Shown here one piece after another: positions 10,221 to 20,157 of a stretch of 64,000 nt of DNA. The stretch is from Antedon mediterranea (Eukaryota > Echinodermata > Crinoidea > Comatulida > Antedonidae): NCBI RefSeq assembly GCF_964355755.1, contig NC_092672.1, forward strand, positions 18,410,501 to 18,474,500, read 5' to 3'. The position numbers and the translations under genes were made by a program. The notes below the pieces were generated by a model. It saw only the letters and a list, made by a program, of their open reading frames with translations. It was not told where the DNA came from and ran no database searches. Each line of letters begins with the position of its first letter. Position 1 is the stretch's first letter.

Positions 10221-12586
10221 GTAACGAATGTGCACAGTTTTATACACAAATTATAAAAGAAGAAAATGAAATTGATTCATGTTGAATGTTGAAGCTGGTT
10301 TTTTTTGCTTTTGTATTTTGTGAAAATATCAGATTTTTTTGTAATTGTTACATATTTCTTGTGCAGGTCAGGATATGTTTTTCTCACTGATGACGGTACT
10401 GAGTACTTATTGCAAGAAGGACATATTAAAAGAAGTGGCAAGCAACATTTTAGGTGTCTGGTCACTGAAGTGTAAAAGCAAATAATGTCATTGGACATTA
10501 TTGACCAAGAAGGATTATGCGATGAACAATTGTTATTAAAGTATATTTATTGTTAGCTATAGAGGTAGCTTTATTGTTTTCTAATCTATAGTTTTAACAT
10601 ACACTATAAACTATATATACTTATTTCCCAAGAATAAAACATAGCGACAATGTATTATTTTTTCTATTTAGATTGCAACTGTTTTCAACTAACCACATGA
10701 TGACGTCACGACATCCAATATACAACATGAATCATATTTACAATTTACAGCTTCTAAATAATAAGTTTAAATTACGTGGGTAACTTTTCATTTCGAGGAG
10801 TTATAATATTGAAATACATCACCTGGAAAATGTTAGCCTGTCTTATTATTAGCAGCTATTTCCAAATTGATTATAACAATAATTCTAAATCGTGAGAATT
10901 TGAAAAAGTTTCTCAACCGAGAATCGAACCTACAAAATTCTGTTTGATAAAGCAGACCATTATATTTGATGGTGAAGTTAAAAGTTGAGAATTTGTAATG
11001 TTTATAATATATGGCTAATGTAATGGGAGTCCAATACAGGCTGTCAGTTCAAATGATAACAATGATTGTTGCTAGATTTCAATGTCAGGAAGTTTATCTT
11101 GAGGTGAATTCCCATGGGTTATATTACAACATTATTGCCTGTAGAAGTTTGATAGTGATACACTGTAAACTGTAAGTATAAGTCATTTGTTGTGTGGATG
11201 TTACTGTAACTGTTAGGATGAGTATCCGAAAGATTGTGAAGTTCGTCGTTGCCGAGCGATTTAATAAAAGAGAGAGATGGTAGGCAGTTTATTCAAGAAG
11301 GTGTTGGCGGAAGGGAGTAATGAAGTTGTGGGGTGCTATGAAAACAATGTGAATAGTGCTGTAGCAGCGAAATTGTTGGAACTAGACATTCGCCAGCCAG
11401 TGTTGATAACGGAGGTATCGGAAAAAATAAATGTTTCGATAAGGCTGTCTGCGAAGTCGAAGGTAATTTTTTATTGTAATTATGTGTATTTTAGTTGATA
11501 AATGATCATTATTTGTTTTATGTGTTGTTGAGGTTGGATGAGGTATATTGGTATATTTAAAATTTTGTAATGGTGTATTTAATATTCTAGGTACTAACCA
11601 ATGTTGGCGCGTTTCAGATAAATGAAGATGTGCTAAACGAATTTATACGGCCTAATTCTATCTCGGTAATGGAGGCTAAAGGGAGTCTCCAAAAGAGACG
11701 GTTTTCTTTAGAAGGAAACGTTTTAGAGGTAATTGAATTTATTATATTCTTGTACAGTAGATGTACGTTTGTGTATAATGTTTTTTAAGCATATCTACTT
11801 TAGACTTTGAGTTAGTATGAATATGTTATGATGAAGTGCTGAAAATGAAAATGAGCGTTAAATGTGACAATACGTTTGCGACTTATTTTGTATGCGAATC
11901 GCACTGAATAAGAAAATATAAGTTGGTGTTATTGTTACCAACAAATTGTATATTTAATATGAAAAATGTGGTAAATGTTATGTTTGGTTGAAATGTTTAT
12001 ATTAAATATAGTTTTATTTTATATATGTAGGTAGGTGAACTGGTGGAAACACCGACGTATAAAAGGAGGTGTTTAAAATTGGGCACCGAAGGTTGTAGCA
12101 TTGCTGTGATGTTGTGGGGTGAGGTCGCTGTGGGTGTTCCAAGCAATCTGAAATCATGTGATGCTTGATTTCTGCTGTTGAAGTCGAGGAGGAGAATTTC
12201 AAATTGAAAAGCTCTCTTTCCACTGTTGTGGAGGTCAGTTTAATATTTTGAGATAAAATAACTGAAAAAAATTGTAAACAGATGTGATATTTCTAAGTAT
12301 CATCTGTACTCATAGCACAGGTATACAATTAGCACCTTGTGAGTATCCTGTGTAACCACAATGAATATTACTAAACATTTTATACCAGTAGATTAGAATA
12401 CTGTACTATTAGTTAAGTTACTTTCACTTGTACATTGAACATCAAAAAATAAAGATCATATTAGTATTAGAAACTACGCCTCGTGTATATTTGATAAACA
12501 TAACAATAAGTTTACATGGTGTCAGAGGTGATGGAATTATAATAAGCAAAATGGCTGAAGGACCTTACTTTAAAGCGCCGTCAGAA
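10221..12586 (+). repeat. 2.36-kb duplicated segment, copy 2 (LTR-like 3' end)
   Basis: Sister of 6644-9360 without the MITE. It again ends in a TACA terminus followed by TGGTGTCAGAGGTG and the gag start MAEGPYFKAPSE (12551-12586), so the order is segment-gag-segment-gag start, that is, a tandem array rather than a simple LTR pair. The gag start is cut off after about 12 codons. Confidence 0.65.
11277..12168 (+). CDS. RPA-like OB-fold protein, copy 2 (partial)
   Basis: Exons 11277-11462, 11591-11728 and 12031-12168, each flanked by GT/AG, joined in phase 0 and open from ATG to TGA: 154 codons including the stop. Unlike copy 1 it has no stop in exon 1. The OB-fold signature runs from exon 2 (SLEGNVLE) into exon 3 (LKL...SIAVMLWGE). 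The TGA falls just after the last beta strand, and a shifted frame after it (AVEVEEENFKLKSSLSTVVE, then a donor at 12234) resembles the end of the exon at 257-469. The true protein may therefore be longer, with an ancestral frameshift. Whether it is transcribed is unknown. The location inside an LTR-like repeat is unusual. Confidence 0.5.
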
Positions 12587-12650
12587 AATGAAAAATTACA
12601 TTTTAAATTAACTGTGATAGTTTAGAAACACTAGATAGTTTTCAAATTGA

Positions 12651-12836
12651 CTACACTTTTTGTTTTACTTGCCGTGAAATCATGAGTTTCAGATAGCAAA
12701 CTTTCTTTGTGGGATTTTTTCGGAATGCTAAAGGCTTATAAACCATGATGAAATTTGTAATAATTATATGGGTTCCATCCATGACACCCATTTTCCCAAG
12801 TTTCATGAATGTGAAACAAAATACTTTACTTAACAT
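12651..12836 (-). pseudogene. possible PIF/Harbinger transposase scrap
   Basis: A 61-codon open frame on the - strand reads FMKLGKMGVMDGTHIIIT and ends KKVCYLKLMISR. The DGTHI box resembles the HARBI1-type transposase motif around the first catalytic Asp. It is short and alone, so the call is weak. Confidence 0.25.
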
Positions 12837-15080
12837 AGGCAGCTCCTACAGTAGGCCTACACCTGAACAATGTAGGCCCGTTTAAGAGTGGTGTAAATTA
12901 AATAGGATAAATTTACTTAATTATTTACTTTACTTATACATAGGCCTACATGATCAAAAAACCACAATAACCACTTCAAAATTAAATGTAAAATTTGTTC
13001 ACCCCGAAAACAGGACAGGTGTTGAGGATAATCGTGGTTGTGGGGGTGGGTTTAATTTTTTTTATGAAATCACTGTTTATATATATTTCGTTCTTCTTAT
13101 ATCTAAGATTTTTCATAAATCATGAGTTCAGAGTGAGTACTTTATATTTATATATTTGTTTAAACATATTTATTACTTTGTCAGCCATCAGAGGAAGAAG
13201 ATAGTTCAAAAGATGAGGGCTGTACAAACCCAAGTTTATCACCATGTCCACCACCGGCGTATCCAGGATTTTGAAGTTGGGGGGCCGGGAATTGCCAATT
13301 TGCCGACAAAATTGGTGTCATTATCTGTACATACACGACGTCACTGATCAATATATGTTCTAGGATTACATAGTCATATTGTCTTATATGGGATAACGAT
13401 GCAAAATTAAAACCAAACCAACATTATCTGTTAGTATGTTGTATTCATATTACAATAATGAAAGAATTAGGAAAATCTGATTTGTAGTTTTCGAAATATA
13501 GGGTCTAAAACATCGCCGAAAATGATCGTTTTTAGCCACGAAAGAAGTAAAACAATTTGCGGCCTCAGTCGACAATTCTATTAACTACGCCATTTTTGGT
13601 TAAAATAATTACATATAAATTACGTTTTTTAGTAATTTATTTTATATATCACCATTGGAAATATCAATAAAACATGTTATTAAATGCTTATAAAATATAT
13701 AAAGTTGTTTACTTAACGGAATTCGGACAAATTCATTGCTCTAACTTTGTGTAGTAACGATCAGAGAGATTCATGGTACACGCGCGAGAGAAAACATTCC
13801 GCTGCGGGTGATTCGCATCCACCAATCAAATCAGCTAGAATCCTAAATCATTCAACCGTGAGCAATGCCAATCGCGAGATAGAAAGCTCAGCTTTGATTG
13901 GCTTACGATGACATCATATCACAAAATGGTGGTTTTGTAGTTGAGCCTCATGGAATATTCTGTTCCAAAAATGAAATACATGGATATTTTTTATGGTATG
14001 TGCTTTTTCTTTAAAAATTTTGAATAAAAAAGGCCTCATATCGAGAAAAAACCGGGTTTTTGGCACTTATAATAAATATATCTTAGACAAAAAACCACAT
14101 GGCATGTGGAACTATATAATCTCTTAGCGTAGGAAGACATACAAATCCCAGGTCATGAGAGGCTCAACTGCATGCAAAAACAAGGTTTTAGGGTAAGGTC
14201 AAAGAATATATATCACAAGAATGAGTATTCCGCGATTTTTGCATGAGAAATTTGTAACAGAGAGCTCCAGAGAGTGATGCCCGCCCTCATAAGGGCGGAT
14301 GTATACATACTAAATAAGACTTGATTTAATAGATATTATACATGTCACATTAAATAGAATTATGATAATAGTTTTGCAATTGTAAACTATTTTATAATAC
14401 ATATTTATTAACAAACTAGTGTACATTCACTTTTACAGACAATTATTTACTAACATGCTAAGTTAGTTCACAAAAAAGGCCTAACACAGCAACACCAAAA
14501 GTCAACAAATCGTTACTCAGCACGGCCTATTCTTTACCATTACCCGTGTACTACTCTACGCCCGGTAAATTAAGTATTGTTTTTATGATATAAATTAGTA
14601 TAAGATACATGTTATTAATAGGAAAAAATGTTAAATGTCATTAACATTTATTTGTTTTACCAGAAACAAGTTAAATATAGGAATATTATTAAACTATCCT
14701 ACGTGAAAACGCGTAAACACCAACACGCCCGGTCACGCTATCGTAGCGCCCGGTTGATAAAGCAAACTGTTTATACGGCAGTTTTTACTAAATAAATTCC
14801 ATAAAACGAACAATTAAATATCTAAATAGTATTTAACATGATGTTGGCATGTAGTTGATAACATTTTTTATCATGAAAATACTACCGGTGGTCCAGCCTT
14901 TGATTAGTGAAACCGTCACAAAAAGTTGTATACGTCCCAGATACATCCACACTTATGGCGGCGCCCTACCACATGGACAATATTACTGTTACAGGGAAAA
15001 TCGCGGAATACTCATTCTTGTGATATATATTCAAATTTATACCAATCTCTACTGAACAACCAAGAACAAGAGGAAGACCA

Positions 15081-16619
15081 ATGACACACTACCATCCACT
15101 CCTGAAAAAGGAGAAAGATATGATTTCAACGGTTCATAAAATTCTTCCAAAAGAAATTGCTAAATCAATTTGTCAAACCGGATCAAGGTTAGCTCATTTG
15201 TATGGATTGCCTAAAACACACAAAGAAAAGTTATCTATGAGACCAATCTTGTCAGCAACAGGTACCTACAATTATAAATTAGCTCAGTGGCTGGATGAGA
15301 AGTTGAAACCGCTATCCCAGAACGCATATACAATAGATGATGTATTTAGCTTTGCAGCTGATATACGCTCCACCGTTATTAATGCTAGTGATATTTTGGT
15401 ATCATATGATGTCTCGTCCTTATTCACAAATGTTCCTTTAACCGAGACAATTCAAATTATTGCTGATAAAGCATTTACTAACAACTGGTTCAATGATAAT
15501 TATGGACTAAACTTAGATAAGGACGATTTAATTGTACTCCTCAATATAGCAACGAAAGATCAGCTATTCCAATTTAATGGTAACTTGTATGAACAGGTTG
15601 ATGGAGTTGCAATGGGATCACCTCTAGGGCCTCTTATGGCAAATGTATTTATGTGCCACATCGAGGAACGCCTTGAATCTACGAACCACATGCCCAAATA
15701 CTACAAACGGTATGTTGATGACACACTAGTATTCATGCCAAATCTAGAAGCAGCCAATGAATTTTTAGCTTTACTCAACACAACCCATCCTGCGATAGCG
15801 TTCACAATGGAAACTGCCGTGAACAATTCAATCCCTTTCCTAGGAATGCTGATAACCAAAGATTTGGAAAAATTGCACACACGGGTTTACAGAAAGCCAA
15901 CAGACACAGGCTTATTGCTACACTACAATAGTCACGTTGACAACAAGTATAAAAGGTCACTTATTATAACTATGTTAAATCGGGCTTACAAACTATCGTC
16001 GACCCACCAGCTTTTTAATGATGAATGTGAAATTCTAAGGAAGATTTTTAAGCGTCTGAAATATCCAGATGAACTAATAACAACAACCATACAGAACTTT
16101 AAACCAGCAGAGAGCAATAACAACACTGCAGAAGATGAAACAGATCTATCCGAAATACCAGTGCGAATCATCCTGCCATTCAAAGACCAGAAATCTGCGA
16201 ACTCCGTCAAGCGACAACTATGCCAACTAAGTCACAAGATAAACAAAAACATTGTCCCTGTATTCATAAGTAAAAAAGTTAAAGATAACATTAGGAAAGT
16301 CGAAAAGAAACCAACTATTATAAGTCAACAATGTGTTGTGTATAAATTTAAATGTGACTTGTGCGATGCAAGTTATGTTGGATATACATGCCGACACCTC
16401 TACCAACGCATTGTTGAACATAGTAGATGCTTAATAGGACAGCATTTGAAGGATCATAAAGTGATTGTTAATCCCAGTAAAATTAATTCATGTTTTAGTA
16501 TACTTAGGAAATGCAAAAACAAATTTGACTGTCTTATCTATGAAATGTTGTATATCAGACAATTAAAACCTAGTCTGAATAAACAAAGTGACTCTGTAAA
16601 AGCTAAGCTTTTCATTTGA
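15081..16619 (+). CDS. Penelope RT with GIY-YIG endonuclease (5'-truncated)
   Basis: 512 codons, uninterrupted. RT: GSRLAHLYGLPKTHKE and MRPILSATGTYNYKLAQWL (residues about 34-74), ILVSYDVSSLFTNVPL (first catalytic Asp, about 110-125), DGVAMGSPLGPLMANVF (about 173-189), YKRYVDDTLVF (catalytic YVDD, about 210-220), IPFLGMLITK. The C-terminus carries a GIY-YIG nuclease (VYKFKCDLCDASYVGYTC, then RHLYQRIVEHS, and a late Glu in CLIYEMLYIRQLKPSLNKQ). These are the two hallmarks of endonuclease-bearing PLEs, which prime reverse transcription from a nicked target. Typical PLE proteins have an additional N-terminal part, and an in-frame TGA lies upstream at about 15020, so the 5' end is probably lost. 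The intact frame suggests a recent arrival. Confidence 0.9.
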   Translation: MTHYHPLLKKEKDMISTVHKILPKEIAKSICQTGSRLAHLYGLPKTHKEKLSMRPILSATGTYNYKLAQWLDEKLKPLSQNAYTIDDVFSFAADIRSTVINASDILVSYDVSSLFTNVPLTETIQIIADKAFTNNWFNDNYGLNLDKDDLIVLLNIATKDQLFQFNGNLYEQVDGVAMGSPLGPLMANVFMCHIEERLESTNHMPKYYKRYVDDTLVFMPNLEAANEFLALLNTTHPAIAFTMETAVNNSIPFLGMLITKDLEKLHTRVYRKPTDTGLLLHYNSHVDNKYKRSLIITMLNRAYKLSSTHQLFNDECEILRKIFKRLKYPDELITTTIQNFKPAESNNNTAEDETDLSEIPVRIILPFKDQKSANSVKRQLCQLSHKINKNIVPVFISKKVKDNIRKVEKKPTIISQQCVVYKFKCDLCDASYVGYTCRHLYQRIVEHSRCLIGQHLKDHKVIVNPSKINSCFSILRKCKNKFDCLIYEMLYIRQLKPSLNKQSDSVKAKLFI

Positions 16620-16715
16620 CAGGATGTTAGACAATATGTCTTTTGTTATTTAAACTTTGACCCTTGGCTTGTGCTACTTAATTAGTTGTTGTTTTATATT
16701 TTATTCATTGGACTT

Positions 16716-16753
16716 GATAATGACCCCATGATGGAGTCGAAACGTCGTTCTCT
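16716..16753 (+). ncRNA. hammerhead-ribozyme-like relic in PLE 3' end
   Basis: The segment TTGATAATGACCCC, a short loop, then GGAGTCGAAACG has the hammerhead layout: core strand, helix II (GACCCC pairing with GGAGTC, with one mismatch), then GAAA. The expected CUGANGA core is altered at two positions, so activity is doubtful. Hammerhead motifs are known in PLE pseudo-LTRs. The same segment is conserved in the PLE fragment at 61499-61777. Confidence 0.35.
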
Positions 16754-17645
16754 TTTAAGCGTTATTTTTATATTATGTATATATTCTTTGGTAAGGTCAA
16801 AGACTTTTGAGTAAACAATCTACCGCGTACGGCCGTACGTACGTGCTACACATTTTCTACGTGTTTCGTTAGATGTAATGAAAATAAAAATAGTTGACCT
16901 GAAGGGATCAATGATGATATGATATGTAAATAAACAAACACTCAAAAGAATTATGTTTACAGTTCAATTATTGTCAGAATAAATAGTTTATTTTTTTCCC
17001 CGGCACCTTTGTTTGCCGACGGCCGCGATGATGTGCCGACGGAAACGAAATCAGGGGGAGCCCGGGCCCCCTCGGCCCCCCTACTGGATACGCCACTGAC
17101 CACCACCACCACCACCAATGGCAGAAACCCCACATCGTAGTAGTAGTAGTAGGCCTAGTACTCCTCAGAGTCAAAGTTCTGACGATCGTGAGAAAGGTAT
17201 ACTTTGTTTACATTTTTTAGGTCTCTTGATTTATCATTTATAATAACACTTCTGCAAATTGTTTAAACAGTAATAATTATTTCCCTTTTACACTTGGAAA
17301 CTAATTTTATTTTGCGCTATACACAGTTAAAACCATTACCATTAATTGCTATTTTATTATTGTAAATATGGTATACAAAATATATTTAAAAAAAATAAAA
17401 TTTAACTGTTGTCATATCTTGCAGGCTTTCATATAACCGTTTTTAAGGTACTGGAAAAGCTATCAAACAGCATTAATGACGTGAAAAAGCAGGTGGAGCG
17501 GAACACGTCGCTGTTGTTAGAGTTACAGACAGAAAAGGCCAGTGATATAGCTCAAAATACAGAAGAAGAAACCGAGACATACGGACTTCCATTGGATTCT
17601 ATAAACGATATGGAAGAATTCGAGAAGAAGCTGGAGGATAAATAA

Positions 17646-18280
17646 TTTTCAAAGAAAATAGTAAGGGAAATAATATGCATTCAATGGTTTCAAATATTAT
17701 GTAAATGTCCTATAAGTTTTTAAAGTGAATTAGATAATAAACACACAAATGAAGTTAAAATATCAGATCCGTTGTGGAAATCAAGTATATAGGCCTACTA
17801 ATAAACAAAATGAAATTATAAATTATTATCTTACAGATTTCTCAGTTAAGTTTGATTGGTGGCCGAAATTTGGCCGAAATTGGAAAATCTATTCTGGCCC
17901 ACTTAATGACAAACAAGTTGGCCATGAAATATAATTAGACTGGTCAGAAAGACAAGAGCCAGTTAAACAAACTTATCTTGGGTAAGTGTACAATATTTTA
18001 AACAAAGACAAAAAGATAAGATTTATTTTCATAATGTCCTAATTATTCTAAATAAAGACGTTAAGAAGCAAGTTGAGAGCAACACATCGCTGTTATTAGA
18101 TTTGAAAACTAAAAAGGCCAATAATTGATTCAAAACACAAGACATTTGGACTACCTTCGGGGAATTGGAAGATTTTGTGAAGAAACCTTTTTTATATTCA
18201 GTGTTCGAACAATTATAACATGTGAATTGAAAAAATAATTGACTTGCTAGTGATAAATAATCTAGGATGTTTTTTTTTAG
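17646..18280 (+). pseudogene. duplicated, decayed copy of DUF4806 exon b
   Basis: At 18050-18130 the sequence reads KDVKKQVESNTSLLLDLKTK followed by a stop, closely matching exon b (NDVKKQVERNTSLLLELQTE at about 17477-17536). Next come GIWTTFGELEDFVKK, the equivalents of its LPLDSINDMEEFEKK. This shows a local tandem duplication of exon b followed by loss of about 30 codons. The rest of the stretch is AT-rich with nothing recognised. Confidence 0.5.
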
Positions 18281-18426
18281 CCGCTGTTTGGAAAAACAGA
18301 CAAACAAAAGAGGCGACAAAGAATGAAGTGAAAGCCGTCATTGTTAAGTTTCTAACAAACGCCCGGGATAGAGATGGAGGACGCAACAAACGGCAAAATC
18401 CAGAAGAGCAAGAGATAGGCCTATAG

Positions 18427-18930
18427 TCTAATTGATCATTTTAGCAGCCTATTTTTTTTTTATAATTGCAATAAATTCTTGAACTTTTTTTAAATCTGTA
18501 TAGTAAAATGTCTTGAATTTTGTCGCTTGAAATTATAGCTAGGATATTTACAATTGACCACGATGTTTAAAACAAGAGCATAACCATAAATTGTACTTCC
18601 AGTTGAAAAATTACAGAAATTATAATTATTTAATGACTTCTATACCGTTGGGATATGACATTCAATAAAGGTACGCAACTGTAATTTTTCTAAAACCTCG
18701 TTTTATTGGATTTTTTCCTCTTTTTTGGCTTTTTTCCTCTTTTATTGAAAATGGTGTGCGGCTAGTTTTATTTCAATATCTTCGCATCTTTACAACGCAC
18801 AATCATTTTTTTTCCCTGTCGTTCATTAAACTATAGACGGCACATTTAAATTATGTGACGGATATGACACAAAACTGCGGGACAAGCTTTTTCCAAACAA
18901 AAAATTAAAAATTTTAGATGTAATGTATGT
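18427..18930. other. non-coding, AT-rich
   Basis: T-rich sequence between the last DUF4806 exon candidate and the satellite array. No gene, repeat border or regulatory site is recognised. Confidence 0.4.
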
Positions 18931-18932
18931 AG

Positions 18933-19515
18933 AGATTCTATGTGGGGTACTTGTCTCTAATACTGTGTGTTTCCCAGGATGCAATCAGTCCCATAAGTGA
19001 TTCTATGTGGGGTACTTGCCTCTAATAATGTGTGCTAAATTATAATGCAATATCTCAGTCCCATAAGTAATTCTATGTGAGGGACTTGCTCTAATAATGT
19101 GTTCTAAAGTTGCAATATCTCAGTCCCATAAGTAATTCTATGTGGGGTACTTGTCTCTAATAATGTGTGCTAAAGTTGCAATATCTCAGTCCCCTAACTA
19201 TTTCTTTGTGGGGTACTTGCCTCTAATAATGTGTGTTAAATTATAATGCAATATCTCAGTCCCATAAGTAATTCTATGTGGGGTACTTGTCTCTAATAAT
19301 GTGTGCTAAAGTTGCAATATCTCAGTCCCCTAACTATTTCTTTGTGGGGTACTTGCCTCTAATAATGTGTGTTAAATTATAATGCAATATCTCAGTCCCA
19401 TAAGTAATTCTATGTGGGGTACTTGTCTCTAATAATGTGTGCTAAAGTTGCAATATCTCAGTCCTTTAACTATTTCTATAGGGTACTTTCCTCTAATAAT
19501 GTGTGTTTAATATTG
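18933..19515 (+). repeat. 66/69-bp satellite array 1
   Basis: About nine tandem units of 66 bp (with CTAAAGTTGCAATATCTCAG) or 69 bp (with TTAAATTATAATGCAATATC) sharing TATGTGGGGTACTTG and TCTCAGTCCCATAAGTAATT. The same units form array 2 at 23209. The two length classes partly alternate, suggesting higher-order amplification of dimers. Confidence 0.9.
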
Positions 19516-19710
19516 CAATGTCTTTGTCCCATAGATAATTAAATGTAATCAATTGAATTGATAATTTTTTGTCCCTAAAGTATTGATTAAATTGTTTGTC
19601 TCAAACAAATCTGCAGTGCATAAAAATTTCATTTTTATACATTGATCATTTAATATGAATATCAACCTAATTTCATTTACATTACTTTCAAATTTGGAAA
19701 TATTCTATGT

Positions 19711-20125
19711 TGGGTCATTCCATGTCAAATCACCCAATGGGTTAAACTCTACTTTCTTCAAATTTGCTCAAATTTGGTTTTTGGGTTATTTTTAGCTAAA
19801 AAACCTGAAATTTTTAATTTGAGCACCATACGACCAACGGTTGGCGCGTGCGCCGTCATTTCTTCGCGATTTTGCGCAAAATCGATGCGGCGGGCTATAC
19901 TTAAATGACCGTATCTCCGTAACGTGTGGACCGATTTTGTTGTGACAGGTATCTTTGGAAAGCTAATTGTTAAAGCTATCCAAATCTTCTATTTACTTTT
20001 GAGATAGAACTATTTAAAAGATGTATAACTTATTCTATTCCATTTGACCTAGGATTTGACCTTGTGGGACAAATTTTTTTTAGATGAAATTTTGTGAAAA
20101 TTATCTCCTACATGATATTTACATT
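19711..20125. mobile_element. solo end of a GGGTCATTCCAT-type transposon
   Basis: Starts GGGTCATTCCATGTCAAATC, close to the ends of the element at 38757-41334 (GGGTCATTCCATCTCAGTTC), and has the same internal layout: a weak-complexity start, a 'GTATCTCCGTAAC...CCGATTTTG' segment and TGACCT-rich words. Only one end is present. Confidence 0.45.
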
Positions 20126-20157
20126 ACCAATTTTGGTATTACCGGTAGAAAGTTTAG

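Larger units (their letters stand above)
14206..16789 (+). mobile_element. Penelope-like element (PLE) insertion
   Basis: Bounded by the repeat GGTAAGGTCAAAGA (14192-14205 and 16790-16803), a plausible 14-bp target duplication. A 36-bp arm at 14204-14239 is repeated inverted at 14997-15032, as expected for a PLE that carries an inverted partial copy (pseudo-LTR) at its 5' side. Between the arms (14240-14996) no coding sequence is seen. The RT/endonuclease ORF follows at 15081. The 3' part (16620-16789) holds a hammerhead-like relic. Confidence 0.65.
13252..17098. mobile_element. hAT-like non-autonomous element
   Basis: The left end CACCGGCGTATCCAG and right end CTGGATACGCCACTG are imperfect inverted repeats (the right end read inward is CAGTGGCGTATCCAG), and both ends then run into G-rich sequence reading GGGGGGCC inward. 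CAGTGGCG-type ends and an approximately 8-bp duplication in the CCACCAC run point to hAT; the duplication is hard to define inside the proline-codon repeat. No hAT transposase is seen. The interior is AT-rich and hosts the Penelope element at 14206-16789. Confidence 0.55.
13185..18426 (+). pseudogene. DUF4806-like gene, exon split by transposon
   Basis: Exon a starts after TCAG at 13181-13184 (PSEEEDSSKDEG...SLSPCPPP) and resumes at about 17099 after a 3.85-kb insertion (PPPMAETPHRSSSSRPSTPQ ... DDREK), with a donor at 17197. The reading frame is the same on both sides. Exon b (17425-17645) gives FHITVFKVLEKLSNSINDVK with a coiled coil, then LPLDSINDMEEFEKKLEDK and a TAA. A last exon candidate (18281-18426) gives AAVWKNRQTKEATKNEVKAV and NARDRDGGRNKR. 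This layout (Ser/Pro-rich linker, helical 'LPL.s.ee...lE..L', basic C-terminus) is that of invertebrate DUF4806 proteins, whose function is unknown. The middle GRKGK-type exon is missing here but found at 22961 and 27727. The transposon in exon a makes this copy non-functional unless spliced around. Confidence 0.55.

Noticed and set aside
12551-12625. The peptide KAPSENEK resembling a HARBI1 transposase motif
   Set aside because: The same position in copy 1 reads KAPSELK after the PBS-like motif, so it is the gypsy gag start; the resemblance is chance.
16974-17174. A small - strand ORF rich in Trp and Thr
   Set aside because: It is antisense to the CCACCACCA proline-codon run and the hAT-like end; low-complexity artefact.
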